Part shown: positions 21,201-36,455 of the stretch, one piece after another
How positions within the stretch are numbered: position 1 is the stretch's first letter
Layout: each line of letters begins with the position of its first letter
Assembly (NCBI RefSeq): GCF_000002075.1
Contig: NW_004797460.1
Span: forward strand, 951,744 to 1,015,743
Length of the DNA: 64,000 nucleotides
Reading direction: 5' to 3'
Source of the DNA: Aplysia californica
Taxonomy: Eukaryota; Mollusca; Gastropoda; Aplysiida; Aplysiidae
Translations under genes and position numbers: made by a program
The notes under the pieces: model-generated
Told to the model about the DNA's origin: nothing
Databases searched by the model: none
What the model saw: only the letters and a program-made list of their open reading frames with translations

Positions 21201-24157
21201 AGCTGTTTTTTGGTTTTAGGGGTATTTTTTTGTGTTTTCCAATTAATTTTAAGGTACTTTTTGTACCCAGATCGACACAAATTAGATCATTTAGGAACCT
21301 GGCTTCAACCCTGACTGTCAGGGTCAGTCTGGGCTTGGAGGGATTCAACATCAAGGCAGAAAGACCAAAATATTTGATTTAAAAATTCTCCACATAGGAA
21401 TCCAACTTGGGTCTTCTGCTTGCCATGGCAATGCACCTAACCGCTACACCATAGACACCAGTGTTTTCCAAACTGTCAAGTTAAATTTTTCTGGGTAATA
21501 AAAAAAGATAGTTTTTATTGGCTTGTTTCTTTCCTTTAATGGTTGCATTTATACTAAACAAAAATATACATATAAAGATAGACGTTCGTCTGTTAATGGG
21601 ACAGACTGACCTTAGAGTAAAGAAGCTCTCTAACCTGAACAAAAACGTGTCGTCAGCAAGGTGGATGCAACTCGCAATCCTACACATAAACAGCAAGAAG
21701 ACACAAGTGAAGAAAAAAAGAGCAAGCTACTGACATCACACAAAGTTGTGAACCCATCCAAACTGGCTGCTTTCTCCATTCAAGCCACGTTTGCAAAACC
21801 GAGTGCAATCAACTCCCAATACCGTAGTTCAAGCATCAAGTGATTAATCCAGTTCCAGTTCCTCCTTCCAACATCTGCTCTTCAAAGTAGTACCACAACA
21901 ACTTCGCACAGACAAATTCTTTATGTGGTACCAGAAAAAAAAACAACTTAATATACTTCATTGTAGCCCTAAAAGAAAAGAGTAATTAGCTGAGCTGATT
22001 GCAACATGAGTTTAAGAAAAAAAATCATAACTTCTGTCAGATGGCAGACCAGAAAGACAGGTTTTATAACCCATAAAATATATTTGATAACCATACTTGC
22101 GTGTCATAAAAGATGTAACGACTTTAACACTAGAGTATCTTGAGGAGATTTATTCCTTCCATTGCCTTTATTCTCATCGAATATTTACCATAAAAAAGTC
22201 AGTTCTTTCTTTCCTTGCTTTCTTCGCCATTCAGATAAAAATATCTCTTTGCAGTTATGATGTAGCATCATGGGCCGACAGCACATTTCTCCGTGAACTG
22301 TTGACAATTAGTGGACTTAGTAAGGCTAGCAGCATGCAGAGAGCCTAAACAAGCTCCCATGCCAGCCCCGGAAAAAACAATAACAAAAACGTCTTATCTC
22401 TCAGCAGCCGGTGTGGAGGGGAGGCCAGAAAGCTGTCACTTACCACACTCTTGCGCCTGCCCAAGTCCATGATTTTCTCGCCCAATTTTTGGTGTTTCCC
22501 TCCGTCTGCTAAGGGAGAGGAAAACAGAACGGGGCGGATGGGTGACATGGGAGAAGACGAATGCACAAACAAAGCCTTGCTTGACGAAAGAGCCAGTTTT
22601 GTGGGTTTTTTGTTCCAGTTCCAGTTGTTACAAAAGAAAAAGGTGAGTGTGTGTGTGTGTGTGTGTGGTGGGGGTGGGGGGGTTGTACTTCTCAGTGATA
22701 ACACAGTGCATGGTGCTATCAAGTGCCTGTAAAACTACAATATACTAACTTAAACTTTCGGTCTATCATAATTCTATCATCAATATTCAATAATTTCACC
22801 TGCGTTTACAGTTTTCATTTAAAACATTAACACACCATCTGAAAAATGAGCAAAATTAAAAGGATGTCCTAAATAACAGGCTTGAATCTGAACAAAAAAA
22901 TTACCACAGCTACAGAACAGTTAACCGTTCTTTGCCAAAAATAATGAAAAGAATTCAATCCTGACAGAACAAACACATTACATTCTGTATAGATTGGTAA
23001 GGTCAGGTCTGGTTGCTAAAGTTGTTTAATGGTGCCACAACACAATTTTATATACAGTCAAAATTGTTAAAAATGATTGTCCTTTGTGGAGGGGAAAACA
23101 GATCACGTGAACATCTAGGACAATGTCAAAATATCATTTAAAAATGGACAAGGCACCTGTAGAAATGACCACTTCCCACTTCCACCCTTGAATTTTGTCT
23201 ATGTTATATAATGATGACACTGTCCAAGACATCCACCAGTCTCTGATGACCACTGTTCTCCGAGACTACAGGTGGTCATCTTGAACAGGTTCGACAGTGA
23301 ATTGGCTTCTGAGGTCGACAATAACAAAAGAGATTCTGTCACTGCTATACTTCTCGCTGCAAAACTCCTGTAACTTGTCAACATGTACAGCCACAAAGGA
23401 AGATAAATGATTACTTTCTATAATTTGGTTGACAACATTGTGATAAGCCTGCACTGACCGCGTTTGAAATTGTCATTGTGTACATTGTGTATTCTTGCTG
23501 TAGTAGAGGTTTTTACGGCGCTCGCAACTGCATAAGGTCATATGAGCGCCAAGGAGTGGATGTCAACACAGAAGTTCTTATCAAGAATCAGACTTGCTAA
23601 GCTCACCTCTCTAGCTTCAACAGAACAAAGTCTGCTTCGACTATCAAGGCACCCCGGAAACAGCGGGTCACAAGAGTGTGACAAACATACAAAAGAAATA
23701 GAGGAAAAAATGACGATAGTAAGGATTAGGAAAGAAAAGGCAGCAGTTCCCTGTTGCAGTTCAGGCATAGTTATGAGCATGACATCGATGCATCAGCCCA
23801 TTTACAATTCTACTGTGCATAAGAACAGGTTAATGTCCCCCCTCTGGGAATGGCCTAAAGACACTTCAGTCAGTAGCACCGCCCCAGGGGGTTATTGTGT
23901 ATTCTTTTGTCAAATTTGGTGCATTTGGTATATAATGGGGGTATATGTATTTGAAATCACTAATACTTTTTTACAAAACCTACCAATAATAAAATTTCTC
24001 ATGTCAGAAGGTTGAATGGTTGGAAATTAAATTGCCTGGTGAAAATTACCTGACTCTTAATTGTGCTCTATCTACAGGCCTTGATTCACACCATGCAACT
24101 GCATAGTAACACTGACAGTACAGAGAAGGGAGAGGAAAGACATACACAGAGAGAGTT

Positions 24158-24242
<85 letters not shown>

Positions 24243-24275
24243 AGGGAGGGAGGGAGGGAGGGAGGGAGGGAGAGA

Positions 24276-24334
<59 letters not shown>

Positions 24335-27300
24335 GGAGGGATGCAGGGAGGGAGAGATGTATAGACAAACTGAAAGACATTCACAAACAGAGAGACAAGA
24401 GACAAAGATAAATAAAGACAAAAATATATAAACAGCTACAAAGAGGGAGGAAAAGCGCAGAGGGACGGTGAGAAAAGCAAAAGCCTCCAGATCATATAAA
24501 TATTTTGAGAGTCCAAAAACCATGTGGGTTGTCCTTCAACGTCTAGCAAGCTACCTGGCTCAAACTCAAGAAAGCATTGTGCTCCATTATCTCCAGGGAA
24601 TGTGGGGTTGTGCGTGAAGGACTTATATCAGCTCTGCTGTGCACCAGTACAAATTGATGGAGCAGTCCTGCTAGCTAAAGTGTGGTAGTGCAGGTGTGTA
24701 TCACTCATAGCAACAAACACTGACACAGGCGTTTTCTTTGACGGATCTTTCTGTCTTAGTGTAGAAAAGCACATTGACACAATGACGGTCATCTAGAGTC
24801 GGGGAGAAAGTTAGACAGACAGGCAGAAACAACAGAGAGAAAGTAAAGAAGTAGAACCTACAAGAGCCCCCCCCGTGCAACAACTCACTTCAACTGATAC
24901 AAAACATGTGCCTCTGCTGAAGGTACGTTTTTTGAGACTGTATTGTCAGTAAAACTCAAGATAAACTTAAATTCATTCAACAGAGTTACAAGGTTAGATG
25001 GTCCCAGAAAGTCAGTGGAAGAAACGAAATGTGCCCTCCCCATAACATACCCCAAACAATAAAAGAATAACAGTAAATACCCATATGGTCACATAAAAAA
25101 AGCTAAAAGTGAAATGACTTTTTACTGTGAGTTCAACACTAAAGAGAGAAGCGAATCTTTATCAAACATCAGCAAAACTTAAAACATGCTTGTTGTCAGA
25201 AACTGCACCAAAATTATCCTTTTTTTTGTCAAGAGAAGCACATCAACACAATAACGGCTATTTAGTGCATAGAAAAAATAAGACAGACAGCAGAAACAAC
25301 AGCGGTGCCCTCCAACTATCGGAAACGAAATTTCTCTAAAATAGTTTATGCATGGTAGTACTGATTAATTAAGCACTGCCACATAATTAATGGTTGTAGT
25401 CAAATGAAACCTCCACCCCCCCACCCTCCTTGATTGGCTCAGCTCATTATTGGGAATACATGTGCTTCATTTTCACCGTATAGTTGAAAAATACATAGCC
25501 ATTAACTGACAGATCTCCAATCATCCCGCCAAAATTACTTCAGAAATAGTTTTATGGAAACAGTAATTTTAAGCACAGAGACAGAGCAAAGGGTTGTAGT
25601 CATACAAAATCTCTTCCCATCCCCCCCCCCCCATCCCCACGTTCAGAAGTGTCTGCAAATGTTACATGAACATTAACATTGTATAGAGTAGAGCAGACAG
25701 CCCAGAATGTGACAGCAGAGCTCAGTTAACAAGTACAGGTGAAGAAATGCAGAAGTCATGGTCTCCAAGCGAAAAAAACTGTAAAAGTACAGCTTTTTTG
25801 CGACTCCCATTCCAGCATCTTACACATAATATCATTTCATCTCTGATCCATGTTGTTCACAAGACTATGCTGATTAACAAATTATTAGAGAACAGCAACC
25901 CCCCCCATCCTCCTCGACTTCTGACCCTATCACCACAACTGTAGCTACTTTACACTGCTCTTAAAATACATGTCCGCCACAGACACAAAAACAGGTTTTA
26001 AAAAAATAAAAATAAAAAACAAACTAAACCAAAAAGAGTTTATAAAAAAAGTCTAATGCAAACCAAAGGCAAAAAACGAAGTATTTTGACAAGAATAGAA
26101 GAAACTGGCTCATGCCAAACATGCTTTGAAAAATGCTGCATGTGCTTTGAGACATCGTGTCTGGTAAATGACATACCAAGCATGAAGTTTAGTAAGGCCG
26201 TGAAAAATTAAAACAAAAAGGCTTCACTCTACAGAAATGAGAGAGTTAATAAAAAAAGTACAAAAATATCTGTGTACTTCAAACAAAATCTTGCCGCCAG
26301 GAGACACGACTGCTGAACTCATAATCTTCATACGACGTTGAGTGATAGCAGTTGTATTTTCCGAAGGCATATGTTGGAACATAAATATGTTTTGGGGGTT
26401 ATGAGCTGACATTGCCATGCAGGCTACCTCTACTACTACAGCTAATAAAAGAAAGTGATAGTAATAATAATAATAATAATAAAATTTTAAAAAATACAAA
26501 ATGATCTGAACTATTTACACATCATCTATACAAAAGGAAAAATATTAGGGCAGTGGTAACAAGAACAGCCAACAGCTAAAAAAACACAGCAAACGGCACA
26601 CAGAGGGAAGTGTTACACAGATGTCGTTGATGGCGTTGACGGCAAGTCGCCACAACCCTCGCATTTCGTCAAAATTGCTCATTGTAGTCAGTATTGTAGC
26701 ATCCCTTTTCTCCTCACTTGTTTGACCTCTAGTATATGTTTGTTTGAGTGCTGGCTGCTTGTTGCGATTGAGCATATATCTCTAAGTGTACTCATTACTC
26801 ACTGTGAGTCATTGAAACATAAGTCTCAGAGGTCATGAGTCGTAATAAAAAATTTCAGAGGAGTAATCAGGAACAGTCTCCTCTGTCATGTACTTGAATT
26901 TCCCTTTGAAAACCTGGAGTCTTTATAAATGTTTACTACATTCTAAAGTATAATGCCCTTTTCAACACTCTTGGGATCTCTGAATTTAATGTACATTTCA
27001 GAAAGGATCGAGTCAAGCAGGAAGAAAGTCTTGAAAAACTCCTCAAACAATTCCCAAGTCCCAAAAAGCCCCATTGAGGATTTGAATTGGCACATTACCA
27101 ATTGTGCAAACAGCGTGCATATATTTTGACAGCACAGATTAAGACATTAGTTATACTAAAAAGAAGAAAAGCGCTCACAACAGACCAATTAACACAAATT
27201 TAACGGTCTAATAGAGAAACAGTTAAAATTTAGAATTTAAGTTTGCATTTTCTCCCACATTCGTCAGTTAAGTCTGGCCAGTGTGACAAAGGGAAAACGC

Positions 27301-30300
27301 ACCTCTGAAATGAACTATCCTGAGAAAAATAAAATGCTTACAAACACAAGACAAACGAGTACAGATGTCCATACATTGTTTCATATCATTCTTCCTTTCT
27401 CGTCAAGACAGAATTTTTTGTTCAAACCCTGCCGGCACCCTGCACGACACTGTCATATCTATAAATAAATTTTCAGATACAGGCACACTTCAGTAAAGGA
27501 AAAACATCAGCTCCTCACGGATAGCCTTTCATCAGATTCTTATGACTACATGGGGACAAAAAAAATAAACATGATTGGGCGAGACAAGAACACCCAACAA
27601 CTTGTCAGCCGTTCACCTGCCTCGGTGCCCCAACATTAGAACATCTGACCATGTAGTGGGAAAAAGAATACGACACACATGACAGTCCACAAAGTCAGGT
27701 TTCACTAATTTATCAGAAACCACAAGATTTTCCAATGTAAGTAAGAGAAGCTGAGGGCCAAGGAAAGCCGGGAAACACAATGATGAGGTCCAAGAGCAGC
27801 CAAACCCAAGACACAGACTTCAAAGCCCACACTCACTGAAAACGAAGATGAGCCAGTGAACCTTAAAAAATCCTTCATCAAGTCATCATGCAAGTGGCTG
27901 CTCAAAAGCTTTTCATAGTTTTCATCAAAACAACTCATAAATAAAAGGACTTGGGAGTCCCCTTGACACTGCTCCAAGAATACGCAGTAGTGTAAAGAAC
28001 ACAGCCCATGTTTTCAGATAAAACCTCTATGTGAGACAAAAAACTCAGCTGTGCAACAGACACGGAGAAATGACTTTGGCTTGAGAAGAAGAGTATGGTA
28101 ATGATTCTCAATGTTCCTGTCTGTGGAGAACATCAACTCATTGTTACGTTTGCAGCTATGAATTCTTCAACTGGTACCTAAAGTAAACTAGAGAGTAGAA
28201 GAGATAGGTCTACAAGGATTTCTTTTTTCTTTGGGGGGGAAGGGTGGTTATATAGTGGCTATGTATCAAACCTTGTGCTTGTAACTAAGCCGGGACAGCC
28301 TTGTTGTCTCATGTGAAGAGTGTAGACTTTTCACTGACAGTTTGGTCTCTGCAATCTCGCATGGCACTGAATGATGGGTATTCACACGGTGGGGGTGGAA
28401 GGGGTGGAAGGGTACAGGGTTGCCAGCGACAGGAGCAGTAACAGGAACAGCCAGATGAACAACCGCAGCAGCAACCACAGCAGAGATGGTGATGATGATG
28501 ATGGAAAAAGAAATTATCAGCATCACACTGCATATCTCCTGCGTTGTGGTTAGTATTCAAGACATAATGAAGAGAGCAGACAGGAGATAATGCAGTTTAA
28601 TACGCACATAGCCAAATGGGCAGGGCACTGAAATCTTTTATGTAAAAATTTCTCTTCTGCAAAGAATAAACATGTATAACAAAAAATTCTGGACCTGAAA
28701 AACTGTTCACTACGTGCATGCTAGACAGTAATTCTTTTTTTCCCACCCTTACCAAAGAGTTTTAGTCCCTGTTATCCCGTCATACGGATCACAACCATTT
28801 TAAATAATCTAGTTAAAACTGTACAAATAATGAAATGAGTGGTAAGAAATTAGTTTATTCTTCACTTCCTTTCATGATGTCCTCATTCACATTATTATCA
28901 GTAACTATCAAAATCATTAAGAGCCAATTACGTAAAAGTTCAAAACCCTTTTCCCAGCCAAAATGTGTACGCACTAATTTCAGTAGAATTATGTTTAGAG
29001 GCAAATCATCGGCCGTGCTTCAATGCTATACAATATTATTTGTCATACAAATCCGCTTGGCACTAGCATGAAAGTTTTGTATTCCGAAATTAATTTCCTC
29101 TCTCATAATGCATTACATAAAGCTAAACTTTGGGTCTCATACTGTAAGCGCAAAAAAAATAAATTCTGCAGCTGTTCATAAAGAAAGTTAATAAAATGAG
29201 CCAAAAAGAATAGTTGGGGACAAAAGCTCCCCTTGACTTTGTTCAAACTCTAAAATACTACAATGTTGTAAAACATCTAGTAAAAATGAAGCGGCACATG
29301 TAAAGCTGTGTACCCTCACTAGCCCACTGTGAAAGCCCAGAAGAGCCCTAATCCTCAGCAGCTTACATTAAGCATGCATGAAGGAAGTGTTAGCCCGAGC
29401 CACTCAATCAGAAAAAAGAGAGGATGCTTACGCAAGCAAAACCCTGTGATTCAAACAGAAATAAAATCATGGACATCATAAAAGGTATCACTTCAACAGT
29501 CTGCTGCTACCCACATCCACACAATTACCCACTGCAAACAAACTCAAAACAAACAAATAGACACATGCAAAAAGAAGTAATTGTATCCCCATCATTAGTA
29601 TCAGTAAACGCACAGGCCTACTATATGCTCTACCACAAACTGTTACTGCTTCTTTTTCTTCTTCTGCTTCTTCTGCTGTGCATCGATATCAATCATGACT
29701 GTGACTTAAGCCAGACAAGATCAATAAGAGCTACAAGGTCGGCTTTACATCAACAATACCTTCCAAATTTTAGGCATAGGAAGTCTGACTGTGCTGGCCA
29801 GCAATGCCTGGTGTTGTGCATTCTCCATTCCATTGTTTCAGAAGTTTTTACTACATAACTAACAAAGTATCAATTTAGCCTGAACAGCAATATGAGGCTT
29901 CAAAAAATTAGAATACCGTATGCAGAGTTCGGACAGTACATCTGACAATGTATTCCTATTGAAAAACAACATCCACAAAGAGCAGACCTCAGGTGCCCTA
30001 ATGTCAAAGATACCCCATTTCCTAAATGCTTGGGATTAGTCTATCCCAGTGCTTGCCAATCTGGGGGACATCGCCCACAAGTGGGTGATTTGGTAATTCT
30101 GGTGGGCGGTGGGGATCATCAGGGTAGTGACAGGTGTTATTTCATGCCCTGCTTGGATACACACGCATGTGGTGGGAAGTATGGACATTTAAGCCTCTCA
30201 AATGTGGCCAAAATGAGTGCTGGCTTAAAATTAAAATGGTGGAAAAACATTGGTCTATCCCATAATGTTCTTTGTAACTCATCCTCCAGTGCTGAGTGCT

Positions 30301-33300
30301 GGAAACAGTGTTATCACTGAAACATCATACATAAAGAAGACGGCAAAGATCATTGCCAGAGCAACAATTTGTCTAATTGACTGAAGAAAAAAAATCCACA
30401 AAAGCTGAAAGAAGCTGAAACACAACTGAAAGCAAAACGAAAACAGAAAAACACACTTCATTAATAAGTAACTCTAGATGCACCTATTGAGCTAAATCAT
30501 CAACTGGTAGCTTTCATATGAAGTCTAACAATAATTGTTTTCCTTCTTGATTCAATATACACAGTTAGGCCTATCGGCTATTTCCTTTCCTCAGAATCTT
30601 GATAGACTAAAATAAACCAGAGAAGAAATCTGGTGGACTCTGTAATACATTTAGGAAATCTTGGCATTTTATTATTTGCAGAACTGGCATTTTCTTAAGT
30701 CAAATAATATCATTTTACAATTTCATTGGAGGTCTTGAAATTGTTTTTATCAGTATAGTTTTCCACTTCTCATACAAAGCTAACAATGTGAAGTTAAATA
30801 GCAATTTATCAAATAGGAATCGACTAGAATTAGAAAGAACTTGGTGATCTTGAATCTCGACTAAACATTTCTCATCTTATAACTTAATATAAGCGACACA
30901 ATTAGAAACATTTATGAGCGCTTACTTCAAATTGCATGCAGTTAAAATTAGCGTCACATCTGGGGTATTTTTTTCCATGCAACAGGAACAAGACAGATTC
31001 CTTTTTATAGCAAATAGACACAATTTAAATCATGCAATGCAAAAAAAATATAAAAAAATTCCCCCAAAACAAACCAGTTTCTGAGTCATATAAATAATTT
31101 GTAATCATAAAAAAAAAAGAATGTTACACACACAGAAGCAAACATAAGGGCTAAAAACACCTCGACAGGTTGCAAACAAAGCATGAAAACAATAAAAACA
31201 GGTTAACACAAAAATCCCCCCCCCCCCCCAATTAAAACATCAGAAACTGAAGAAAAGACAAAACCTTTTGTTTCAAAATGTCCCCCCCCCCCACAGGACA
31301 TGAGTACTGATGGAACTGAAAAGTGTGTGCATGTGTATGATGCTGTGTAGCAAAGGTAAAATAAAAAAGAATCCCAAACAAAATCTATAGGCATGCTGAA
31401 GCATTTGCCACATTAACATAATTCTTTATGATGCAGCATGTTCAAAGTGCGACTCCCTGTCTCCACAATCTTTCCACCACAGAGAAAACGCAAAAATCAA
31501 AGAAAACCAGATGCAACAATTCCTGAGTCCTGATTTTGACTGATAATAATATAAACCCATTCAGTAAGCCAACGTTACTTTATATATAACAAACATAGAT
31601 GGATGACCTGTCATAACCCACACTCACCTTTCTCTGATGTGAAGTGAGAAAATCAAACAAATGGAAAATATTTTTTTTTTCCAAACTTGACAGATACCAC
31701 TAAATATTAAAAGATGAAATCTAAAAAGACTATTAATCTTACAGATGAGGTCCTCACTTGGTTCCTTTTCAACACAACTGAATTATATTTAGTACTTCAT
31801 ATTAACTGTTTTGTTGAGATGTACACAAAGCACAGCCTATTAAAACCTGTAAATTCTTTGCCATACCGACAGACCGAAGGGCTAGAACCCAAATGGCCGC
31901 TGGATCGGAAAAGTAAAGTAAAAGTTGAGATATACGGAGTATGTAGAAAGTGATTCACTTTGAGAATCGATATGGCAGTAAGTACTACTTCATGAAGTAC
32001 ATGTGGTCACCCAAGAAATACTTCTCATGAAATATCTGATAAAGTCATAATCACATGCTAATGTCCATGATTCAATATTTTTGAGAACACAGTGATGTAT
32101 TTGGAGTGTGAAAATGTAATTTTCTGATAGGTAAGTTTGCTGTGTCGTTTCTACACCTTTCAGTATCTAGGGCAATGCATACCAGTCTGGGGATCTGGTA
32201 ATCAGAGCTGGTTGTAACGGAGTACTAGTACTCTGTTACTTGTACTTACGTTACAATTTTTGGTACTTTTACTGTACTCCGGTACATTTTTGAGAACCAG
32301 TACTTTACTCTACTCTGATACTTTTTATAAAAGTACTTTTGAGTATTTTTTAAGTACATTTTCAGTTCTTTTGAAGCTTCATGAAAGGGTAAGTGCCGGC
32401 AAACGGAAAGAGTTTTGTTTCGCATCGATTTTCGACTTTGTTATTTTTGGCTGAGTTCAACTTATTTAGAGCAGATTTCTTGGCCCTAACAGCCCTTGTA
32501 TTTGTGGTGCTGAAGCAAATCGAAAGCCACTTTGGTCTTTAGGAATATGCTGCCGTACCAAAGATTCTCTTCTGGCACTGACTTACATTTGATCACATTT
32601 TTGCATTGTCTTGCTCAAGCAAGTACTACTGATAATATCACTCACACACTCACTAATTGTGTCTGTTTGCTTGGGATTTTTTCAATTTTAAGGACCACTT
32701 CCACGTATACTAATGTTCAGTGTACATATTCAAACGATTTGTATACTGTTTACATTTTAATAATAAATTATCTAATTTATCAATTATACTGGATCTGTAA
32801 TTGAATATGAGGTTTTGCATTAGCACTGAAGTGTTTTAGCATTATTAGTAGAAAGTATTCAAAATGTACTCATAAGTACTTTTTTAAAAAGTACTTGTAC
32901 TAAAATACATTTTACAGGGAAGTACTTAAACATTTTCTAGATTGTATTTCCTAGATAGTACTTAAATTTGTACTTAAGTACCTTTTTAAAAGTAATTTAA
33001 CAGCTCTGCTGGTAATCCTAATGGGCTGTGTAGGGATCACCCAACTAGTGACAGGTATTATTTAATGCTCCATGTAGGTCAGAGGTACAAAATTTCTAGC
33101 CTTTCTAAGTTGGCAGAAGTGGGCTTGGCTAAAAAAATGTTGACAACTACTGATCTAGGACCTCACCTGGTTTGGGAATCGTTTTCAGTGGTACACAGTG
33201 CTTCCACTCATCTTCCTTACATAGTTGCACTTCAAAAGCAAGTACACTTCAAGAGCCTTCACTAAACTTTCTTCAGCTAGAAAAAGTAAATTAATCTAAC

Positions 33301-36300
33301 AAAAATAACTAAAAATAACTAAAAATAAAAAAAATGATGACATCATTTTTCAAGAAGGAAAAAACAAACAAACTTGGAAACAAACATTTATAGATGTCTT
33401 CCTTTACTACATCTGCAAATCTGGTCAGATGATAGAGGCAAACCCCTGCTACTCATGATGCCCATAAGAATACTTTCATTTCCACATTTTGAAACAACAA
33501 AACATCAGGTCAGGAGCGGTCCATGCAAAACGAAGACACAAACAAAAAAAAGGAAAGAGAATACTGGGCAGACATCTATTTTGAAATTTCCCCATGTCCT
33601 GGCTTTTTTCATTACATAAAAGAGACGCAGTCTTTTGATATTGGGTGGCATATCCTCGGATATAAAAACAGACAGATCACATGTACTGTTATTGTCTTCT
33701 TAGCAGTACATTTGAAAAAAAATCATATGAAGCAATGATAAAATCAGAATAACTTCTCTTGAAAATACCCTGGCAAAATTTTAATTATTTTGGGCTACTG
33801 AATAAAGTCGTATTCCTATTTCAACTAGTGTCAGTCTAAATAAACTGAGTAAAACATTCAAACCTAGGAACTATCATACAAGCAAAATATGAATTCTTTA
33901 TGTGATTGACTACTTCAGCTTTCATATCAAAACTGAGCACACATGCTAGTAAACTAATCTTCAAACATGCTTTTCAACTCTGTGTTATACTCTATTATTA
34001 CATTTTGTGTTCATTATCAAGCATAATATCATATTTTGGGCTTCATCTTTGCAGTATCACTGCCATACTGAAATAAACACTTCATAAAGAGCTGTACCAA
34101 AGTAATCAATGAAGGTTATGTGTAAAATCTATTTTCAGTCACGGTTGCGACGACCGAACCCTATTTGTAACATCTATATTCAGTCATTGTTGTGACGACT
34201 GAACTCCAAGAACATACCATGTTACATAACAGGATTTCCCTATCAGGAGTGTCAACATCCTGGCATTATTTACCGCACTCAACAAATTAACAATCTGATT
34301 ATTCAGGTCATCCTGTGTCCTGTTTCACCTTCTCTGTTCCACACATTATCTCCACGGCTAAAAAGCTCACAGATCACTTCCTATTTTCACGTTACGACTA
34401 TAGCTCAGTAAAGGCTTCCTTATTTCAGATTAACAACGATAAGGCAAAGTAGACAACCCTGATATGAGTAAACGAATGGATTTTCCCTAATAAAAGGTCA
34501 GTTGTGAAAACTTTAAAAGTCATTTATGACCTGAAGAAGTACCTTCTGCAACTTGCAACACAGCAAACAAGCAGTAAACATTTAACCAAGACTGCTCATA
34601 TCACCAATTACAAACATATTAACCACCTGCAAAATGACAATGCTTTACTGAATGCCTAGCTCAAAGACCCAAAGGATACAAAGTTCAACCTTACTCAGAG
34701 AAACCTGTCAAAGAATGCAAGATGCTGGAGTGCTTTCAGCTGCCTTTATGAAATAACATGTAATTATTTCATACCCCTACCACAAAAAAGTAAACGGAGG
34801 TGACTCTGCAGATAACGGCGTATTTCATACACAGCATTCACTTATAACAGTGTAAAATCCTATTCGTTTCCATTTGAGATAAACAATAAAAGACATACCC
34901 GTCACTAATATCTTCTAGTAATGTCATGAAAGAGGTTCACACGGTAAAAGCTCACACAGGAATAAAACCCTACTGTACACTATACACGCAATATTCACAG
35001 TGAGTGATGTAAGGCGTGACTTACCGCTGCTGATGACAAATTCTTTTCCACTGAGGATGTGGTGCAGCAACGTCTTCATCTCAAAGGGACTCAAGTTGAG
35101 GAGGTGATCTGATGCTTCCTCACCTACAAACAGAAATAGTTTATTAGAGTTTTGAGCAACGTTTCCCCAGGAGCAGACCTGGTTTGGACAATAACAACAT
35201 TGAATAAAAGAAGAAGCAAACTGCAAAAGAGGGTCAACAATCAGCTGCACATCAACTATGTTCACACATACAAATGGACAAAAACAGATTTTAGTTTTAG
35301 TAAGAGTATTACAGCACTTTCAACAAAATAAGGTCATATAAGTGCAGAAGATAAGAGGTGTTACAAGAGAGTAACAAACACAAAAAAGGAGAAGAGATCA
35401 GGACCATAGATGTTTGATAGGAAAGAAGGAGCAAACCACACCAGAGCACCCGCCAGCTACCCACAAAAACAGATATAAAAGTCTGGTAACAGTTCTCAAA
35501 TGCTACAGCATGGAAAAGCTTAAATTTTAGAGTAAAATAACTAGATTTTACAATGCAATATTTAAACAAAAAGATGAGACACTTCACATGAAACAAATCT
35601 CTGTACACAATATTGACAGAAGCAGGATAACTGGAAAAGGTCAAAAGCAGGGACACTATATCGGCAACATTAGAAAACATGCTTAAAAGAAAGAGCTGTG
35701 AAAATCACACCATGACCTCTGCAAAATAAAAGGCTGGAGTTAAGCTCCTTATAAGAAAAACAGATGAGTAAATAGTTAATAAGAAAAGAACAGGATAATA
35801 CAAGATATTTTAGACCATTCAAGCAGAAAAATGAGGGGTGAACCATGACCGCCAATTTCTGTCTCAGATCTGATGCTTGAAGAAGAAGAATGAGACAACA
35901 ATCAGAATGGAGTACAACCTATCCAAAAAAATTTAATTTTTCACAAATACAGTGCCCAAGTGTGGGATCAGCCTGTGACCTACCAGAACACTGCAGAGTC
36001 CGGGACAGCTCTGACGCCATGACTTGCACGATGAGCCCCACTCGCAGCCGCAGCATCTCGTCAAACAGTTGTGGTTCCGTACGAATGAACATGGCCAGGT
36101 ACACTAACAGCTCCTGAGTGATGATCATAACAAAATAAAATTTACAATTTGTCACTGTGGTAAGAAAACTGAACAATGCCAAGGTTTTTCACTCACCCTG
36201 TACCATACGATCGATTGGTAAAAGTGGCAACTCACAAAAAATCTTGAAAATATTTAGGTAAAGTGGCACACGCTGAAACAAACAGTAAAACTGTGCAATT

Positions 36301-36419
36301 CTACCTTTCACACCTCTTGTAAGAATCAACAATTTCGCTCACAGCGAAGTCAGAAAATTTTCAAAAGCTGAATTTATGGCTTAAGCTGGACAACATTTTG
36401 TCCCCGAGGGTCAAACATT

Positions 36420-36455
<36 letters not shown>

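Noticed and set aside
22345-22722. 125-codon minus-strand frame around exon 22444-22508
   Set aside because: Only the splice-bounded 65 nt fits PHKA. The rest includes a CA/CCCCC microsatellite translation and intron.
24046-24523. Long open frames of SLSLSL and REREREG type on both strands
   Set aside because: They are read-through of a GA/GGGA microsatellite with no stop codons in any frame, not genes.
27834-27930. Possible exon ending FTGSSSFS at GTGAGT
   Set aside because: No acceptor gives an entry phase that fits either the candidate at 28272 or exon 35025, and a 3n+1 reading gives an implausible hydrophobic peptide.
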